Below, piece by piece: positions 51,160-60,679 of a stretch of DNA of 64,000 nucleotides. Positions within the stretch are counted from its first letter, which is position 1; each line of letters begins with the position of its first letter. The notes under the pieces were generated by a model. That model did no database searches. It had not been told where the DNA came from and was given only the letters and a program-made list of their open reading frames with translations. Source of the stretch: Gemmobacter aquarius (lineage in GTDB: Bacteria > Pseudomonadota > Alphaproteobacteria > Rhodobacterales > Rhodobacteraceae); NCBI RefSeq assembly GCF_003060865.1, contig NZ_CP028918.1:938001-1002000 (forward strand). The letters are read 5' to 3'. A program made the position numbers and the translations under genes.

Positions 51160-52212
51160 ATGGCCGAAGTCACGATCCGCGAGTTGAAGAAGACGTATGG
51201 CGGGCTACAGGTCATCCACGGATTGGATCTGGATATTCCGGATGGGGAATTCGTGGTGCTGGTCGGGCCTTCCGGCTGTGGCAAGTCCACCCTGCTGCGA
51301 ATGATCGCTGGGCTGGAAGAGGTGTCGTCGGGGCGGATCAGCATCGGCGACCGGCTGGTGAACAACCTGCCGCCGTCGGAACGCGACATCGCGATGGTGT
51401 TCCAGAACTATGCGCTTTACCCGCACAAGACGGTGGCGGCCAATATGGGCTTTGCGCTGAAGATGCGCGGGATGGACAAGGCCGAGATCGACACGCGGGT
51501 GAAGCGGGCGGCCGAGGTGCTGGGGCTGACGCCCTATCTCGACCGCTATCCCCGCGCGCTTTCGGGCGGGCAGCGGCAGCGCGTGGCCATGGGGCGGGCC
51601 ATTGTGCGTGATCCGCAGGTGTTCCTGTTCGACGAGCCTCTGTCGAACCTCGACGCCAAGTTGCGCGTGCAGATGCGGGCGGAAATCCGCGAGTTGCACC
51701 AGCGGTTGAAGACCACGACCGTCTACGTCACGCATGACCAGATCGAAGCCATGACCATGGCCGACAAGATCGTGGTGATGCAGGGCGGGCGGGTCGAACA
51801 GGTCGGTGCGCCGCTGGAACTGTATGACCGTCCGGCGAACACCTTTGTGGCGGCCTTCATCGGGTCGCCTTCGATGAACATGATCGCAGGCGTGGTGCAG
51901 GGCGGTGTGGTCAAGGCGGGCGGGGCGTCCTTGCCTTTGCCGAACGGCATGCAGGTGGCCGAAGGGCGCGAGGTGATCTACGGGATCCGGCCGGAAAATC
52001 TGGGGCTGGCGCAGGCGGGCTTGCAAGGCACGGTCGCGGTGGTCGAACCCACGGGGTCCGAGACGCATGTGGTGATCCGTATCGACGGGGGCGAATTGAC
52101 GGCGGTGTTCCGCGACCGTGTCAGTCTGCGCCCCGGGGATGCGGTGACCTTGGCGCCGGTCGATGCGGCGGGGGTGCATCTGTTCGACAAGGCCAGCGGG
52201 ATGCGGTTCTGA
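51160..52212 (+). CDS. Sugar ABC ATPase, MalK/UgpC type
   Basis: 350 residues from ATG 51160. Walker [13 protein letters not shown], signature [14 protein letters not shown], Walker [14 protein letters not shown]-loop VTHDQIEAM, and a C-terminal MOP-like domain ([10 protein letters not shown]). Powers the importer formed with 46182-50894. Heads a rightward run with fucU and the PfkB kinase. Confidence 0.93.
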   Translation: MAEVTIRELKKTYGGLQVIHGLDLDIPDGEFVVLVGPSGCGKSTLLRMIAGLEEVSSGRISIGDRLVNNLPPSERDIAMVFQNYALYPHKTVAANMGFALKMRGMDKAEIDTRVKRAAEVLGLTPYLDRYPRALSGGQRQRVAMGRAIVRDPQVFLFDEPLSNLDAKLRVQMRAEIRELHQRLKTTTVYVTHDQIEAMTMADKIVVMQGGRVEQVGAPLELYDRPANTFVAAFIGSPSMNMIAGVVQGGVVKAGGASLPLPNGMQVAEGREVIYGIRPENLGLAQAGLQGTVAVVEPTGSETHVVIRIDGGELTAVFRDRVSLRPGDAVTLAPVDAAGVHLFDKASGMRF

Positions 52213-52270
52213 CCGGCTTGACCGTTCCGGTGGGGCGCGGCAGGGTGCTGATGATTTCGGGGAGGAAGAC

Positions 52271-52723
52271 ATGCTGAAGGGTATCGACAACCGGCTGAAC
52301 GCCGAGGTGTTGTCTTGTTTGCGGGCGATGGGGCACGGCGATGTGCTGATCCTGTGCGACACCAATTTTCCCGCCGACAGCGTGGCGCGGGACACGCAGC
52401 TTGGCTATCTGCTGCGGATGGAGAACCTGACGGCGGCCGAGGCGGCGAATGCGGTGCTGTCGGTCCTGCCTCTGGACACGTTCGTCGATGATTTCGCAGG
52501 GCGGATGGAGATCGTGGGCGATCCGGTCACGGTGCCGCCGGTGCAGGCCGAGGTGCAGGCCGAGATCGACGCCGCCGAAGGCAAGCCGCGCCCGATGATC
52601 GGGATCGAGCGCTTCGCGTTCTACGACATGGCGCGTCAGGCCTATGCCGTGATCCAGACTGGAGAGCGCCGGTTCTATGGCTGCTTCATGCTCCGCAAGG
52701 GCGTGATCCCGCCCGGGGAGTGA
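52271..52723 (+). CDS. fucU: FucU/RbsD-type sugar mutarotase, copy 2
   Basis: 150 residues, strong ribosome site (GGGGAGGAAG). MLKGIDNRLNAEVLSCLRAMGHGDVLILCDTNFPADS and FYGCFMLRKGVIPP match copy 1 at 45617, yet the two are clearly diverged. Having both in one regulon suggests different anomers, sugars or a subunit pair. Confidence 0.88.
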   Translation: MLKGIDNRLNAEVLSCLRAMGHGDVLILCDTNFPADSVARDTQLGYLLRMENLTAAEAANAVLSVLPLDTFVDDFAGRMEIVGDPVTVPPVQAEVQAEIDAAEGKPRPMIGIERFAFYDMARQAYAVIQTGERRFYGCFMLRKGVIPPGE

Positions 52724-52727
52724 GGCC

Positions 52728-53657
52728 ATGAACGTCAAACCAAAGATCGTCGTTCTGGGGATATTCGTGGCCGATACTGCCTATCGCGCCGAGCGTCAGC
52801 CACGGATGGGGGAAACCATCCTTGGCACGTCCTTTGTGCTGGGGCCGGGTGGGAAAGGGTCGAACCAGTCGGTTGCCGCCGCGATGGCGGGGGGGGATGT
52901 GACGATCATCTCGCGCCTTGGACGGGATGCTTTCGCCGATATCGCGCGGGCGACATGGGCGCGTGCGGGGGTTGTTCCTTCCGTCACGGAAGACCCCGAC
53001 AGCTATACGGGGGCGGCCTATATCTTTATCGAGAACGCCACGGGCAACAATGCGATCATCGTCGCGGCGGGGGCTGCGGGGCGGATTTCGGTGGCGGATG
53101 TCGAAGAACGGGCAGCACTGATCGGCGGCGCTTCGGTGTTCATCACGCAGTTGGAGCAACCGATCCCTTCGGCCAAGCGCGCGCTTGAAATTGCGCGGGC
53201 GGGTGGGGCGAAGACGATCCTGAACCCCGCGCCTGCGGCGACTTTGGGCGACGATATCCTTGCGCTGTGCGATTATGTGACCCCCAACGAATCCGAGGCC
53301 GAGGGGCTGACCGGCCTGCCGGTGACGACCGTGGCCGAGGCGGAAAAGGCGGCGGATGCGCTGCTCGACCGTGGCGTGGGGGCGGTGATCATAACGCTGG
53401 GCGAAAAGGGCGCGCTTTACCGCGACCGCACGCGGTCGGTGCATGTGCCGGTGATCGGTGCGGGGCCGGTGGTCGAAACGACCGGCGCGGGCGATGCGTT
53501 CAATGGCGGTTTTGCGGTTGCCTTGGGCGAGGGGCGCGATGTGGTGGACGCCGTGCGCTTCGGCTGCGCCACGGCGGGCATCAGCGTGACCCGTGCGGGC
53601 ACTGCGCCCGCGATGCCCTCGCGCGACGAGATCGAGGCGCTGCTCGCACGCTCCTGA
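52728..53657 (+). CDS. PfkB-family ribokinase-like sugar kinase
   Basis: 309 residues. GGKGSNQSVAAAMAGGDV near the start (sugar site), NPAPAATLGDDILALCDYVTPNESEAE, and the catalytic signature TTGAGDAFNGGFAVALGEG (Asp base). Ribokinase and 2-keto-3-deoxygluconate kinase share this fold; with UxaA in the locus either is possible. Follows fucU by 4 nt. Confidence 0.88.
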   Translation: MNVKPKIVVLGIFVADTAYRAERQPRMGETILGTSFVLGPGGKGSNQSVAAAMAGGDVTIISRLGRDAFADIARATWARAGVVPSVTEDPDSYTGAAYIFIENATGNNAIIVAAGAAGRISVADVEERAALIGGASVFITQLEQPIPSAKRALEIARAGGAKTILNPAPAATLGDDILALCDYVTPNESEAEGLTGLPVTTVAEAEKAADALLDRGVGAVIITLGEKGALYRDRTRSVHVPVIGAGPVVETTGAGDAFNGGFAVALGEGRDVVDAVRFGCATAGISVTRAGTAPAMPSRDEIEALLARS

Positions 53658-53713
53658 TTTCATGCTGGCATAAATATCCGCAGGGGGTTCGGGGGGCGGC
53701 AGCCCTCCGATCA

Positions 53714-53769
53714 GAATTTTCGCAGAAAATTCGTCCTTTCCGGCAGCCCCGAATTTTCTGCGAAAATTC
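53714..53769. repeat. Two perfect GAATTTTC/GAAAATTC palindromes
   Basis: GAATTTTCGCAGAAAATTC (53714-53732) and GAATTTTCTGCGAAAATTC (53751-53769), reverse complements of each other, in the gap between the PfkB kinase and HAD genes. Just before lies ATAAATATCCGCAGGGGG, related to the other extragenic repeat. Confidence 0.7.
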
Positions 53770-53823
53770 CCGCCCTGCATCGGGCGTTGACACGGGGCCT
53801 GCCATGGCGTTCACCATCCAGCC

Positions 53824-54510
53824 ATGACCGAGCCGCAACTTATCATATTCGACTGCGACGGCGTGCTGATCGACAGCGAGGTGATCAGCGCGCGGCAGTT
53901 GATCGCCGAGTTGAAAGGCCATGGCGTCGAGATGGACATGGCTTTCGTCAGCCGCCATTTCCTTGGCCGGTCCTACCCCGTGGTGCTGAAAGAGGTGCGC
54001 GACCGTTGGGGCGTGGCCTTGCCAGAGAGGTTCGAGGCCGATTACCGCGCGCGGCTGCTTGCGGCCTTTGAACGCGACTTGCGGCGGATGGAGGGTGTGG
54101 TCGAAACGATCGGCGCCTTGCGTCTGCCCTATTGCCTTGCCACGTCGTCCAGTCCGGAACGGATGCGGCGCAGTCTCGAGATTACCGACCTGACCGCGCT
54201 GTTCGAAGGGGTGGCCTTTACCGCTTCGGAAGTAGCGCGTGGCAAACCTGCGCCCGACCTGTTCCTGCATGCGGCGGCGAAAATGGGTGTGCCGCCTGCG
54301 GCTTGCGTGGTGATCGAGGATTCGCTGAACGGGGTGCGTGCGGGCTTGGCGGCGGGGATGCGGGTCTGGCGGTTCGTGGGGGGCAGCCACATGGCAGGTC
54401 TTGATCTGACGCCGCCGGCCGACGCCCTGCCGGAAGCGAGTTTCGACAGTTTCGCCGCGATGCGTGCCGCGCATCCGGCGGTGTTCCGCCCCGTCTTCGA
54501 GGTGTCGTGA
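53824..54510 (+). CDS. HAD-family phosphatase
   Basis: 228 residues. HAD motifs: IIFDCDGVLIDSE (I), ATSSSPER (II), KPAPDLFLHAA with Lys (III) and VIEDSLNGVRAGLAAGM (IV), with a helical cap. Likely a sugar or polyol phosphatase; similar genes occur in smo operons. Overlaps the SorC-type regulator gene. Confidence 0.88.
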   Translation: MTEPQLIIFDCDGVLIDSEVISARQLIAELKGHGVEMDMAFVSRHFLGRSYPVVLKEVRDRWGVALPERFEADYRARLLAAFERDLRRMEGVVETIGALRLPYCLATSSSPERMRRSLEITDLTALFEGVAFTASEVARGKPAPDLFLHAAAKMGVPPAACVVIEDSLNGVRAGLAAGMRVWRFVGGSHMAGLDLTPPADALPEASFDSFAAMRAAHPAVFRPVFEVS

Positions 54511-55466
54511 TGTCCTTGCCTGAAACCGAACCCAGCCAGTCGGATGATGCCGCCCGCGCGGGGTGGCTTTATTACGTGGCGGGCATGACGCAAGACCAGA
54601 TCGCCCGCGAGTTGGGGGTCAGCCGCCAACGGGCGCAGCGGTTGGTCAGCCGCGCGATGGCGGAAGGGTTGATCCATGTGCGGCTGGAGCATCCGATTGC
54701 GGCCTGCCTTAAGCTGGAGCAGGCGCTGACCGAACGGTTTTCGTTGACGCGTTGCCGTGTTGCGCCCGCGCTGGGCGCGGGACATGATGCGGTACAGGGG
54801 ATCGCGCCTGCCGCTGCGGCCGAGTTGGAGCGGTTCTTGCGAATGCCCGAGCCTTTGGTGATCGCGCTTGGCACAGGCCGCGCAATGCGGGGCATGGTCG
54901 ATGCCATGGCGGCGCTCGAGGCGCCGCAGCATAGGCTGGTATCGCTGATCGGGAATATCGCGCCGGACGGGTCGGCTTCGTTTTTCGATGTCATCATGCG
55001 GATCGCAGACAAGGTGCGCGCGCCGCATTACCCGATGCCGGTGCCGGTGATTTCGGAAACGCCCGAGGAAAACGCGACGTTCCAGTCTTTGCGTCCCGTG
55101 CGGCAGGTGCGCGAACTGGCCAAGGCGGCGGATGTGACATTCGTCGGTGTCGGTCAGATGAGCGACGATGCCCCGCTTCTGGCCGACGGTTTCGTGCGGC
55201 CTGACGAGCTTTCCGAAATGCAGCGGCAGGGTGCGGTCGGCGAGGTTGCGGGCTGGGTCTTCGACCGCGAAGGTCGCTATCTGGAGCTTGGCACCAACAG
55301 CAGGGTCGGGGGCGTGCGAATCGTGGCGGGGCAAAGCCGTCCGGTCATCGGGGTGGCGGCGGGGCCGTCGAAGGCGCCTGCGATCCGGGCGGCGCTGGTT
55401 GCCCGTATCCTGAACGGGCTGGTCACCGACGAGGCGACCGCGCGGGCTGTTCTGGCGCAGGGCTAG
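54510..55466 (+). CDS. SorC-type sugar-binding transcriptional regulator
   Basis: 318 residues (ATG 54510; GTG 54507 also in frame). Helix-turn-helix YVAGMTQDQIARELGVSRQRAQRLVSRAMAEG, then the sugar-phosphate-binding domain with ALGTGRAMRGMVDAM, EVAGWVFDREG and VAAGPSKAPAIRAAL. Likely controls the polyol operon that starts 206 nt downstream. Confidence 0.9.
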   Translation: MSLPETEPSQSDDAARAGWLYYVAGMTQDQIARELGVSRQRAQRLVSRAMAEGLIHVRLEHPIAACLKLEQALTERFSLTRCRVAPALGAGHDAVQGIAPAAAAELERFLRMPEPLVIALGTGRAMRGMVDAMAALEAPQHRLVSLIGNIAPDGSASFFDVIMRIADKVRAPHYPMPVPVISETPEENATFQSLRPVRQVRELAKAADVTFVGVGQMSDDAPLLADGFVRPDELSEMQRQGAVGEVAGWVFDREGRYLELGTNSRVGGVRIVAGQSRPVIGVAAGPSKAPAIRAALVARILNGLVTDEATARAVLAQG

Positions 55467-55587
55467 GCCCGCACCGGATTTCGGTAAATACCTGACAGGC
55501 AAGGGGAACCGTCCGGCTTTGGCTTTCGTTCGCGCGATGCCCATGTTTTCGGCAGGGTTCGCGGCTGTCTGCCGAAGGGGGGTGCAA

Positions 55588-55648
55588 GTTTCGCTTGACG
55601 AAACAGGCCCTGATATGGGTAATTGCTCAATAGGCGATGAAATGCTCA
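55588..55648 (+). promoter_or_regulatory. Candidate promoter and operator of the polyol operon
   Basis: TTGACG (55595-55600) with GGTAAT 17 nt later could be -35/-10. GTTTCG/CGAAAC flank the -35. Downstream, TGCTCA occurs twice 19 bp apart (55624 and 55643), a spacing of about two helical turns that suits a SorC-type regulator. Confidence 0.4.
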
Positions 55649-55672
55649 GTCGCTTGTTAGGGAGGACTACCC

Positions 55673-56986
55673 ATGAAAATGACTTACCGTGCCCTTTTGG
55701 GCGCGTCGGTCGCGGCTTGCCTTTCGGGCGCTGCAATGGCCGAGACGACGATCACCGTGGCGACCGTCAACAACGGCGACATGGTGCGTATGCAAGGCCT
55801 GATGGACGACTTTTACGCCAAGCACCCCGACATCAAGGTCGAGTGGGTGACGCTGGAAGAGAACATCCTGCGCCAGAACGTGACGACCGATATCGCGACC
55901 GGCGGTGGCCAGTATGACGTGATCACCATCGGCACCTACGAGGTTCCGATCTGGGGCAAGCAGGGCTGGCTGGAAAGCCTGAACGACCTGCCCGCCGATT
56001 ATGACGTCGATGACCTGCTGCCCGCGATCCGCGGCGGCCTGACGGTCGACGGAAAGCTGTATGCTTCGCCCTTCTATGGTGAATCGTCCTTTGTGAACTA
56101 TCGCAAGGATCTGGCCGAGAAGGCCGGGATCACCATTCCGGATGCGCCGACCTGGGACGACATCAAGGCCGCTGCTGCCGCGATGACCGACAAGGACGCG
56201 GGCATCTACGGCATCTGCCTGCGCGGCAAGGCGGGCTGGGGCGAGAACATGGCCTTCCTGACGACCATGGCCAACAGCTATGGCGCGCGCTGGTTCGACG
56301 AAAACTGGGTGCCCCAGTTCGACCAGCCGGAGTGGAAAGCTGTCATGACCGACTATGTCGACATGCTGACCAAATACGGCCCGCCCGGCGCTTCGAACAA
56401 CGGTTACAACGAGAACCTGACGCTGTCGCTGCAGGGCAAATGCGCCATGCGGATGGACGCTACGGTTTCGGCCGGTTCGCTGACCGATCCGGCGCAGTCC
56501 GAGTTCGCCGACAAGGTGGGCTTTGCGCTGGCACCTGACGCAGGCCTTGGCAAGCGGGCCAACTGGCTTTGGGCTTGGTCGCTGGCCGTTCCGGCGTCGT
56601 CGGACGCCAAGGACGCTGCCAAGACCTTCATCAACTGGGCGACCAACAAGGACTACATCGCGCTCGTGGCTTCGAAAGAAGGCTGGCGCAATGCACCTCC
56701 GGGCACGCGCACGTCGCTTTATGCCAATCCGGAATATGCGGCGCTGCCGTTCGCCAAGATGACCATCGACTCGATCAACGCGGCTGACCCGACCAAACCG
56801 ACCGTCAAGCCGGTGCCTTATGTCGGTGTGCAGTTCGTGGCGATCCCCGAGTTCGCTGGCCTTGCGACGAGCGTGGGTGAAATCTTCTCGGCAGCCCTGG
56901 CTGGCCAGAAGACCGTGGACGAGGCGCTTGCCGAAGCCCAGACGCTGGCCGTTTCGGAAATGACCGACGCCGGTTACATCAAGTAA
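55673..56986 (+). CDS. smoE: Sorbitol/mannitol ABC binding protein SmoE-like
   Basis: 437 residues, signal peptide MKMTYRALLGASVAACLSGAAMA, ribosome site GGGAGG. Family 1 solute-binding protein: ITVATVNNGDMVRMQGLMDDFYAKHPDIKVEWVTLEE..., YDVITIGTYEVPIWG. The order binding protein, two permeases, ATPase, short-chain dehydrogenase, MtlK is that of the Rhodobacter smo operon, which supports polyol as substrate. Confidence 0.88.
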   Translation: MKMTYRALLGASVAACLSGAAMAETTITVATVNNGDMVRMQGLMDDFYAKHPDIKVEWVTLEENILRQNVTTDIATGGGQYDVITIGTYEVPIWGKQGWLESLNDLPADYDVDDLLPAIRGGLTVDGKLYASPFYGESSFVNYRKDLAEKAGITIPDAPTWDDIKAAAAAMTDKDAGIYGICLRGKAGWGENMAFLTTMANSYGARWFDENWVPQFDQPEWKAVMTDYVDMLTKYGPPGASNNGYNENLTLSLQGKCAMRMDATVSAGSLTDPAQSEFADKVGFALAPDAGLGKRANWLWAWSLAVPASSDAKDAAKTFINWATNKDYIALVASKEGWRNAPPGTRTSLYANPEYAALPFAKMTIDSINAADPTKPTVKPVPYVGVQFVAIPEFAGLATSVGEIFSAALAGQKTVDEALAEAQTLAVSEMTDAGYIK

Positions 56987-56995
56987 GAACAGCTT

Positions 56996-57018
56996 CCGGG
57001 CCGTCGCTCACGGCCCGG
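56996..57018 (+). terminator. Stem-loop after smoE
   Basis: CCGGGCCGT/ACGGCCCGG with loop CGCTC, 10 nt after the stop. No T tract; probably an attenuator or mRNA-stabilising hairpin that keeps smoE transcript more abundant than the permease part. Confidence 0.6.
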
Positions 57019-57190
57019 GACACCCCGGCTTGCGGACCTGTGCTTTTGGTCCGCAAGCCCTTGCTTTCGATGACCGCGCTTTGATCGACCCTGTTGCAGA
57101 CACCCGCTTTCACCCCCGTGCTGCAGCTTTTATCCGCGTCGTTCTGACGGCATCCTTTTCCGCGCCATCTGACCTCGGAGACCTAGTTCC

Positions 57191-58063
57191 ATGTCCACAC
57201 ATTCCAGCCGGATCGCTGCCCGTATCATGGTGGCGCCCTCGGTCGCCTTGTTGCTGCTCTGGATGGTCGTGCCGCTGGTCATGACGCTTTACTATTCTTT
57301 CCGCCTGTATCGCCTGCTGTCGCCGGATCGCACGGGCTGGGCTGGCATGCGCAACTATACGTGGTTCTTCCAGTCGCCCGATTTCTGGCTGGCGATGGGG
57401 AACACCTTGGCGCTGGTCGGCGGAGTGTTGGTGATCACGGTGGTGCTGGGTACGCTGATCGCTTTGCTGATAGACCAGCCGGTCTGGGGGCAGGGGGTCT
57501 TGCGTATCCTTGTGATCGCGCCCTTTTTCGTGATGCCGCCAGTCGCCGCGTCGATTCTGGAAAACCTGTTCATGCATCCGCAGAACGGGCTTTTTGCCGC
57601 CGTGTCGATGGCGCTGGGATACGAGCCGATCCTCTATCTGCAGGATTATCCGATGTGGTCGGTGATTGCGATCGTGTCGTGGGAATGGCTGCCCTTTGCC
57701 ACGCTGATCCTGCTGACCGCGCTGCAATCGCTGTCGTCGGAACAGATCGAGGCCGCCGAGATGGACGGGGCTTCGGCCTTTGGACGGTTCCGCTATATCA
57801 TTCTGCCGCATATGATGCGGGCGATCACGGTTGTGATCCTGATCCAGACGATCTTTCTTTTGGGGATATTCGGGGAAATCTACACCACCACCCAAGGCGG
57901 GCCCGGATCGGCGTCGACGACGCTGCCTTACATGATCTTCAAGCAGGCGATCGTGGCCAAGGATATCGGTCGCGCCGCAGCGGGGGGGATCATCGCAGTC
58001 ATCCTCGCCAATATTGTCGCGTTCTTCCTGATGCGCGGCATCGGCAAGCATCTTGACACGTAA
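57191..58063 (+). CDS. smoF: Polyol ABC permease SmoF-like
   Basis: 290 residues, six membrane helices (first VALLLLWMVVPLVMTLYYSF), EAA loop EQIEAAEMDGASAFGRFRYIILP. Forms the inner-membrane channel with the next gene, 10 nt downstream. Confidence 0.88.
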   Translation: MSTHSSRIAARIMVAPSVALLLLWMVVPLVMTLYYSFRLYRLLSPDRTGWAGMRNYTWFFQSPDFWLAMGNTLALVGGVLVITVVLGTLIALLIDQPVWGQGVLRILVIAPFFVMPPVAASILENLFMHPQNGLFAAVSMALGYEPILYLQDYPMWSVIAIVSWEWLPFATLILLTALQSLSSEQIEAAEMDGASAFGRFRYIILPHMMRAITVVILIQTIFLLGIFGEIYTTTQGGPGSASTTLPYMIFKQAIVAKDIGRAAAGGIIAVILANIVAFFLMRGIGKHLDT

Positions 58064-58073
58064 GGGATAGACC

Positions 58074-58904
58074 ATGGCTCGCGCGACATCGACCCGCCGT
58101 AAACTGCTGACCACGCTGGCAGCCTGGAGCGTGGCGCTGGTGATCTTTTTCCCCGTGCTGTGGATGATCTTGACCAGTTTCAAGACGGAAGTGTCTGCCG
58201 TTGCCACTCCGCCGGAATTGCTGGGGGCGGATTGGACGCTGGAGAATTATGCCGAGGTCTGGCAGCGGTCGGACTATCCGCGGTTCTTCTGGAATTCGGT
58301 GGTGATTTCCATCGGCTCGACGCTGCTGGGGTTGGCGATTGCCATTCCTGCGGCGTGGTCGATGGCTTTCGTGCCGGGGCGCAAGACCAAAGACCTTTTG
58401 ATGTGGATGCTGTCGACCAAGATGATGCCTGCGGTCGGCGTGCTTATCCCGATGTATCTGCTGTTCCAGCGACTGGGGCTTTTCGACACCAAGATCGGGC
58501 TGGTGCTGGCCCTGATGCTGATGAACCTGCCGATCATCGTCTGGATGCTTTACACCTATTTCAAGGAAATCCCTGCCGAAATCCTTGAAGCGGCGCGGAT
58601 GGACGGGGCGGGTTTGTGGAACGAGATCCTTTATGTGCTGACGCCGATGGCGCTGCCGGGGATCGCGTCGACCATGCTGCTTAACGTGATCCTTGCGTGG
58701 AACGAGGCGTTCTGGACCATCACGCTGACCACCACCAAGGCGGCGCCGCTTTCGGCATTCATTGCCAGTTTCTCGGCGCCGCAGGGGCTGTTTTACGCGA
58801 AACTGAGTGCGGCAAGCACGATGGCGATCGCGCCGATCCTGATTTTGGGCTGGTTCAGCCAGAAACAACTCGTCCGTGGCCTGACATTCGGCGCGGTGAA
58901 GTGA
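58074..58904 (+). CDS. smoG: Polyol ABC permease SmoG-like
   Basis: 276 residues, membrane helices, EAA loop [29 protein letters not shown]. Ends 7 nt before smoK; same operon. Confidence 0.88.
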   Translation: MARATSTRRKLLTTLAAWSVALVIFFPVLWMILTSFKTEVSAVATPPELLGADWTLENYAEVWQRSDYPRFFWNSVVISIGSTLLGLAIAIPAAWSMAFVPGRKTKDLLMWMLSTKMMPAVGVLIPMYLLFQRLGLFDTKIGLVLALMLMNLPIIVWMLYTYFKEIPAEILEAARMDGAGLWNEILYVLTPMALPGIASTMLLNVILAWNEAFWTITLTTTKAAPLSAFIASFSAPQGLFYAKLSAASTMAIAPILILGWFSQKQLVRGLTFGAVK

Positions 58905-58911
58905 GGGCGAC

Positions 58912-59910
58912 ATGGGCAAGATAACACTGAAACAGGTAAACAAGTCGTTCGGCGAGGTCGCGGTCATTCCGGGGATCGATTTGGTGGTCGAGGATGGCGA
59001 GTTCGTGGTTTTCGTCGGGCCTTCGGGCTGCGGAAAATCCACCTTGCTGCGGCTGATCGCGGGGCTGGAGGATACCACGAGCGGGGTGATCGAGATCGAC
59101 GGCAAGGATGCGACCGCCCTGCCGCCCGCCAAGCGGGGGTTGGCGATGGTGTTCCAGTCTTACGCTTTGTATCCGCATATGTCGGTCAAGAAGAACATCG
59201 GCTTTCCGCTGAAAATGGCGGGGATGGATGCGGTGGAAGCCGAGAAGCGCATTGCCAATGCGGCGCGTATCCTGAACCTGACGAGCTATCTTGATAGGCG
59301 CCCGGGCCAGTTGTCGGGCGGGCAGCGCCAACGTGTGGCGATTGGGCGGGCGATCGTGCGCGAGCCTGCGGCGTTCCTGTTCGACGAGCCTTTGTCGAAC
59401 CTCGATGCGGCGTTGCGGGTGTCGATGCGGCAAGAGATCACTGAACTGCATCAGGCGCTGAAGACCACGATGATCTACGTGACGCATGATCAGGTGGAAG
59501 CCATGACCATGGCTGATAAGATCGTTGTGCTGAACGCGGGGCGGATCGAACAGGTGGGCAGCCCGTTGGAGTTGTATCATCGCCCCGCCAACACCTTTGT
59601 GGCTGGCTTTATCGGCAGCCCGAAGATGAACCTGATCGGCGGCGAGGAAGCCGAAAAGGTCGGCGTGGCGACCATCGGCATCAGGCCCGAACATATCGAC
59701 GTGCGGGCGGACGGACCTTGGCAAGGGGTGGTGGGCTTGGCCGAACACCTCGGGTCGGACACGTTCCTGAAGGTCGAGGTCGAGGGGGTCGGCACATTGA
59801 CCGTGCGGGCCACGGGCGAGGTGCGGTTGCGCCACGGCGACCGCGTGGGGCTGGCCCCGCAGATGGACAAAGTGCACCGCTTCGGTGCGGACGGAAAGGC
59901 GATTGCATGA
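58912..59910 (+). CDS. smoK: Polyol ABC ATPase SmoK-like
   Basis: 332 residues. [49 protein letters not shown]-terminal GIRPEHIDV regulatory domain. Its stop overlaps the smoS ATG (ATGA). Resembles the ATPase at 51160, as expected for MalK-type paralogues. Confidence 0.92.
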   Translation: MGKITLKQVNKSFGEVAVIPGIDLVVEDGEFVVFVGPSGCGKSTLLRLIAGLEDTTSGVIEIDGKDATALPPAKRGLAMVFQSYALYPHMSVKKNIGFPLKMAGMDAVEAEKRIANAARILNLTSYLDRRPGQLSGGQRQRVAIGRAIVREPAAFLFDEPLSNLDAALRVSMRQEITELHQALKTTMIYVTHDQVEAMTMADKIVVLNAGRIEQVGSPLELYHRPANTFVAGFIGSPKMNLIGGEEAEKVGVATIGIRPEHIDVRADGPWQGVVGLAEHLGSDTFLKVEVEGVGTLTVRATGEVRLRHGDRVGLAPQMDKVHRFGADGKAIA

Positions 59911-60677
59911 GACTGGCAGGTAAGACGGCGCTGATCACGGGTGCCGCACGCGGCATCGGGTTCGAATTCGCGCGAGCCTATATCGCCGAGGGTGCGACGG
60001 TCACCTTGGCGGATATCAACGCGGGTGCGCTGGAGCGGGCGGTGGCCGAGTTGGGGCCGAAGGCCCATGCGGTGCAGATGGATGTGACATCGCAGGACAG
60101 CATTGATGCGGGGTTTGCGGCGGCCATTGGCAAGATGGGGCGCTTGGACATTCTTGTGAACAACGCGGCGCTGTTTTCGGCGGCTCCGATAGCCGAGATC
60201 AGCCGCGCCGATTACGACAAGCTGTTCGCCGTGAACGTGGCGGGCACGCTGTTCTGCCTGCAAGCGGCGGCACGGCATATGATCGCACGCGGCGAGGGCG
60301 GCAAGATCATCAACATGGCGTCGCAGGCGGGGCGGCGGGGTGAATCGCTGGTCGCGGTCTACTGCGCGACCAAGGCTGCGGTGATCTCGCTGACGCAAAG
60401 TGCGGGGCTGAACCTGATCAAGCATGGCATCAACGTGAACGCGATTGCGCCCGGTGTGGTGGACGGCGAGCATTGGGACGGGGTGGATGCGTTCTTTGCC
60501 AAATATGAGGGCAAGGCACCGGGCCAGAAGAAGCGCGAGGTCGGGGCGGCGGTGCCCTTTGGCCGGATGGGCACGGCGGCGGACCTGACGGGGATGGCGA
60601 TTTTCCTTGCGACGGGCGAGGCGGATTACGTGGTGGCGCAGACCTTCGGCGTCGATGGCGGGAACTGGCTGGCCTGA
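59907..60677 (+). CDS. smoS: Sorbitol dehydrogenase SmoS-like (SDR)
   Basis: 256 residues. Short-chain dehydrogenase: [15 protein letters not shown] (NAD loop), NNAALF, catalytic Ser in INMASQAG and YCATK (Tyr-x-x-x-Lys), C-terminal GGNWLA. Length and wording match the sorbitol/L-iditol 2-dehydrogenase of Rhodobacter, giving fructose. Confidence 0.87.
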   Translation: MRLAGKTALITGAARGIGFEFARAYIAEGATVTLADINAGALERAVAELGPKAHAVQMDVTSQDSIDAGFAAAIGKMGRLDILVNNAALFSAAPIAEISRADYDKLFAVNVAGTLFCLQAAARHMIARGEGGKIINMASQAGRRGESLVAVYCATKAAVISLTQSAGLNLIKHGINVNAIAPGVVDGEHWDGVDAFFAKYEGKAPGQKKREVGAAVPFGRMGTAADLTGMAIFLATGEADYVVAQTFGVDGGNWLA

Positions 60678-60679
60678 TC

